NCBI GenBank assembly: GCA_946541435.1
Contig: CAMNJK010000007.1
Location: 1 to 16,261 of the forward strand
Source: an uncultured Bacillota bacterium
Lineage (GTDB): Bacteria; Bacillota; Clostridia; Peptostreptococcales; Anaerovoracaceae
Direction of reading: 5' to 3'
DNA length: 16,261 bases
Below, in pieces: positions 14,365 through 16,261 of the stretch. Made by a program: the position numbers and the translations under genes. The notes under the pieces were generated by a model. It did not search any database. It was not told the DNA's origin and worked only from the letters and a program-made list of their open reading frames with translations. Every line of letters starts with the position of its first letter. Position 1 is the stretch's first letter.

Positions 14365-15165
14365 TTACGCCAGTATTGGTCCGTTATCGAATCCGGCGTG
14401 ATCAACCAGAAAACGGCGGTGGTATTTGACCTCCGCGTAGCGCAGGACTTTGTTCATGTAGATGGCGTCGTAGGCGCCTCCCACGGCTCCCACCACGGGA
14501 ACCCCCTGCAGGAACTTCATGTAGAGGAGCTCCTTGGACAGTGCCGCCGAGGACTGGCGGATCTGCGCGCTCTGGTCGTAGCCCTCAGGAAGCTTCGGGT
14601 CGTCGATGAACTGATTCAGGGATTCGTTGCCCGCATCCAGCTCCGGGCCCACCGTCAGCGCCGTCTCGATGATCCGCAGGATGAAATACTTCTCCAGGGG
14701 CTCATCGTACTCGTAGCCGAAGTGCAGGGCCGTCTCGTAGACCCCCTTCAGCATGGTGGCCGTGAACAAAGGAATATCGGGCAGGCCGATCCCCAGCACT
14801 CCCAGGCCGATGCCTGAGGCGCCGGAAAACAGCAGGTTCTTCCCGCCGGCGCCGCTGGCCTTGCGGGAAAACCACCGAAGGGACTCCCGGTCGCCTTTGC
14901 GCTCTGCGAGGAACTTGCCTACCTCCGTCTGCTTCCGGATCCCGTCCTTGTCATAGGTCTTCTCGATGACCCCCGTACCTTTCTCGAAGATCAGCTCAAA
15001 GGCCTTGGCGAAGGCCAGGTCCAGCTTGTCCTGCAGCCCCTCCGGCACTTTCTTGGCCAGAAACTGGTTCAGCCGGGACTCCTTCCGCAGGCGCCCGTTC
15101 TGCAGGAACTCATATTCATTCCGCTGCATGCGGTTCCATTCCTTCTGCCATGGAGATGCGATCAT
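14365..15165 (-). CDS. EcsC-family protein
   Basis: A 266-residue protein of the EcsC family (PF12787-type), named after the third gene of the Bacillus ecs operon; the biochemical role is not established. Visible features are an N-terminal charged helical region (MIASPWQKEWNRMQRNEYEF), a Gly/Ala-rich hydrophobic segment ASGIGLGVLGIGLPDIPLF around 115-133 followed by TATMLKGVYETALHFGY, and a second Gly-Ala-rich segment VPVVGAVGGAYDAIYMNKV near the C-terminus. The two glycine-rich segments and the intervening ALHFGYEYDEP are typical of the family. ATG 15165 has an ideal AGGAGG upstream, which overlaps the TAG of the preceding amidohydrolase-like gene (12-nt gap), so the two are surely co-transcribed. 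Peripheral membrane association is possible. Confidence 0.82.
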   Translation of the reverse strand: MIASPWQKEWNRMQRNEYEFLQNGRLRKESRLNQFLAKKVPEGLQDKLDLAFAKAFELIFEKGTGVIEKTYDKDGIRKQTEVGKFLAERKGDRESLRWFSRKASGAGGKNLLFSGASGIGLGVLGIGLPDIPLFTATMLKGVYETALHFGYEYDEPLEKYFILRIIETALTVGPELDAGNESLNQFIDDPKLPEGYDQSAQIRQSSAALSKELLYMKFLQGVPVVGAVGGAYDAIYMNKVLRYAEVKYHRRFLVDHAGFDNGPILA

Positions 15166-15177
15166 GGTTCTTTCCTC

Positions 15178-15987
15178 CTAAAACATCTGCCCCAGCATCA
15201 TGTCGTACAGCTCTGCCATCCGGGAATCCTCCACGTCGTAGAGCAGGTTTCCCTCAGCGATCACCTTGTCGGCGTGCATCCGGGAGAAGTTCTTCAGGTT
15301 CCCGGCCAGGGGATCCTCGTCGAATATGGTAAAGTTCGCTCTTTTCCCTTTCGCAAGGGTTCCCAGGTCATCCTTTCCGATGAGCTCCGCCGCCTCACAG
15401 GTGAGTCTTCGGATGGCATCGGCCACAGACTCCGCCTGATCGAACAAAGGCATAAAGACAAGATTGCTGGATTCCGGTGGATCCAGTATGGCGGCGTAAT
15501 AGTCCCCGGATCCGGCGCTGCCAAAGCCATAGGCCGCCGCCAGCAGATCCTCCATATTGTCGCCGCTTTCACTGTTCTCCTCCTCCAGGACCTCGTCCAG
15601 GTCCGTCCGGAAGTCAGCATCGCAAATAAGCGATGCGTTTGCTCCTGCAACGTTTCTGCGGAAAAGCTCACAGCCCGGACGAAGGGGCAGCACCGCCACG
15701 CCTTTGTCCAGGAGGTAGTCCGCCGCCTGCCGGCACCAGTTCTCCACCTCGTCCTGGGACAGTTCCCCCGGGGCTTTGCGGCAGAAGGCCTCGATGGCCG
15801 GCGCCGTGTACACGTCGATGAACCCGGGGAACACGTGGGCCCCCGAAAGGTCAGTCTCTTCATCATATATCATGTCGCCGCGGCTGCCCACTTCCGTGAT
15901 GATCCCGTCCTCGCAGAGTACCGCCTCCGCATGGGGATGGGCCGGATCCATGGTGTGGAACACCGCGTTATAATACAAAGTCTTCAT
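15178..15987 (-). CDS. Shortened amidohydrolase-like protein lacking the HxH metal site
   Basis: A 269-residue protein whose two ends match metal-dependent amidohydrolases: the N-terminal strand-rich start (MKTLYYNAVFHTMDPAHPHA, EDGIITEVGSRGD, then HVFPGFID at 51-58) and the C-terminal part (AIRRLTCEAAELIG, LGTLAKGKRANFTIFDEDPL at 209-227). In the family PGFID is followed by x-H-x-H; here the residues are V59-Y60-T61-A62, so both zinc-binding histidines are missing. The middle is far shorter than in the 400-560-residue enzymes, and the other histidine ligands and a TD-type aspartate are not seen. The frame is intact and has AGGAGGAT before ATG 15987, so it looks like a maintained pseudoenzyme rather than decay. 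It is co-transcribed with the EcsC gene. Catalytic hydrolysis is unlikely. Confidence 0.75.
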   Translation of the reverse strand: MKTLYYNAVFHTMDPAHPHAEAVLCEDGIITEVGSRGDMIYDEETDLSGAHVFPGFIDVYTAPAIEAFCRKAPGELSQDEVENWCRQAADYLLDKGVAVLPLRPGCELFRRNVAGANASLICDADFRTDLDEVLEEENSESGDNMEDLLAAAYGFGSAGSGDYYAAILDPPESSNLVFMPLFDQAESVADAIRRLTCEAAELIGKDDLGTLAKGKRANFTIFDEDPLAGNLKNFSRMHADKVIAEGNLLYDVEDSRMAELYDMMLGQMF

Positions 15988-16012
15988 AATATCCTCCTGA
16001 ATCCATGATACC

Positions 16013-16029
16013 ACAGATCGCGGATCTGT
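16013..16029. other. Short dyad between the DUF4317-like and amidohydrolase-like genes
   Basis: ACAGATC (16013-16019) and GATCTGT (16023-16029) form a 7-bp dyad with a 3-base centre in the 66-nt gap. No T-run follows on the minus strand, so read-through into the next gene is likely. It could be an mRNA hairpin or a protein site. Confidence 0.35.
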
Positions 16030-16053
16030 ACCAGCGGGATGGGCGAAGGGCGC

Positions 16054-16261
16054 TTAGGCCTCCGGCTCATCCGAGGGCACGGCGATTTCGATGCCGTTGA
16101 CTTCCACGGTATCCTCTGCGGGGATCAGGATGTAGCGGTGGCCGTCGATGACCCGGGTCTGGATCTCCGAGGCGTACTCCGGCTCCACCTGGATCTTGAC
16201 TCCCGCGGTCTTCATGTCGAAGCGCTTGATGTTCACCAGGTTGTCCGGGTTCAGGACAGGG
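16054..16261 (-). CDS. C-terminus of a DUF4317-like protein (partial)
   Basis: An open frame enters from the right edge and gives about 68 residues to the stop. The segments VKIQVEPEYASEIQTRVIDG and HRYILIPAEDTVEVNGIEI resemble the C-terminal end of the DUF4317 family, roughly 400-residue cytoplasmic proteins of Clostridia with no known function. The in-frame GTG at 16236 is not a credible start, since the frame continues open upstream (codons for PVLNPDNL) without a ribosome site. The gene precedes the amidohydrolase-like gene by 66 nt in the same direction and may share its transcript. The family call is from recall of the conserved VIDG-R-Y-IPA-E-VEVNG pattern. Confidence 0.6.
   Translation of the reverse strand, partial: PVLNPDNLVNIKRFDMKTAGVKIQVEPEYASEIQTRVIDGHRYILIPAEDTVEVNGIEIAVPSDEPEA

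Overview
The window looks like chromosome from a low-to-moderate-GC, spore-former-type Firmicute, most likely a gut or oral Clostridia (Lachnospiraceae-like) species. The reasons are the strong AGGAGG ribosome sites, the lipobox-type lipoproteins, the short intrinsic terminators, and a DUF4317-type protein at the right edge, a family I associate with Clostridia. The genus cannot be read from the sequence.

Left edge (1-750, + strand). This is the tail of a membrane protein and a complete ABC ATPase resembling the lactococcin-972-type bacteriocin export systems. The two are ATGA-coupled and end at a perfect terminator. The stretch is visibly more AT-rich than what follows.

Centre (750-13640). 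This is a complete raffinose/sucrose-type oligosaccharide locus in two operons around a LacI-family repressor. Operon A (817-5854, +) encodes a PfkB fructokinase, a GH13_4 amylosucrase-type enzyme and a GH36 alpha-galactosidase. The repressor (5948-6979, -) is convergent with operon A and divergent from operon B. Operon B (7266-13589, +) encodes a lipoprotein binding protein, two CUT1 permeases, a YesL/DUF624 membrane protein, a GH32 beta-fructosidase and an MsmK-type ATPase. None of the enzymes has a signal peptide. The inferred route is uptake of the intact sugar, removal of galactose by GH36, cleavage of sucrose or fructosyl units by GH32 or amylosucrase, and phosphorylation of fructose. 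The composition recalls the streptococcal msm/raf loci, but an amylosucrase stands where those have a sucrose phosphorylase (GtfA).

The 286-bp space between repressor and operon B holds two strong promoter matches and two copies of a GTAAyCGGTTAC palindrome, one of them at the operon B transcription start. A third, one-mismatch copy lies upstream of operon A inside a terminator arm. Together they suggest one LacI regulon for both operons.

Right part (13640-16261, - strand) is a compact cluster: the C-terminus of a DUF4317-like protein, a shortened amidohydrolase-like protein that has lost its HxH metal-binding motif, an EcsC-family protein and a small DUF4430-like lipoprotein. It ends at a strong minus-strand terminator. 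Its function is unknown and it is the least explained part of the window. No tRNA, rRNA, CRISPR array, insertion sequence or attachment site was seen.
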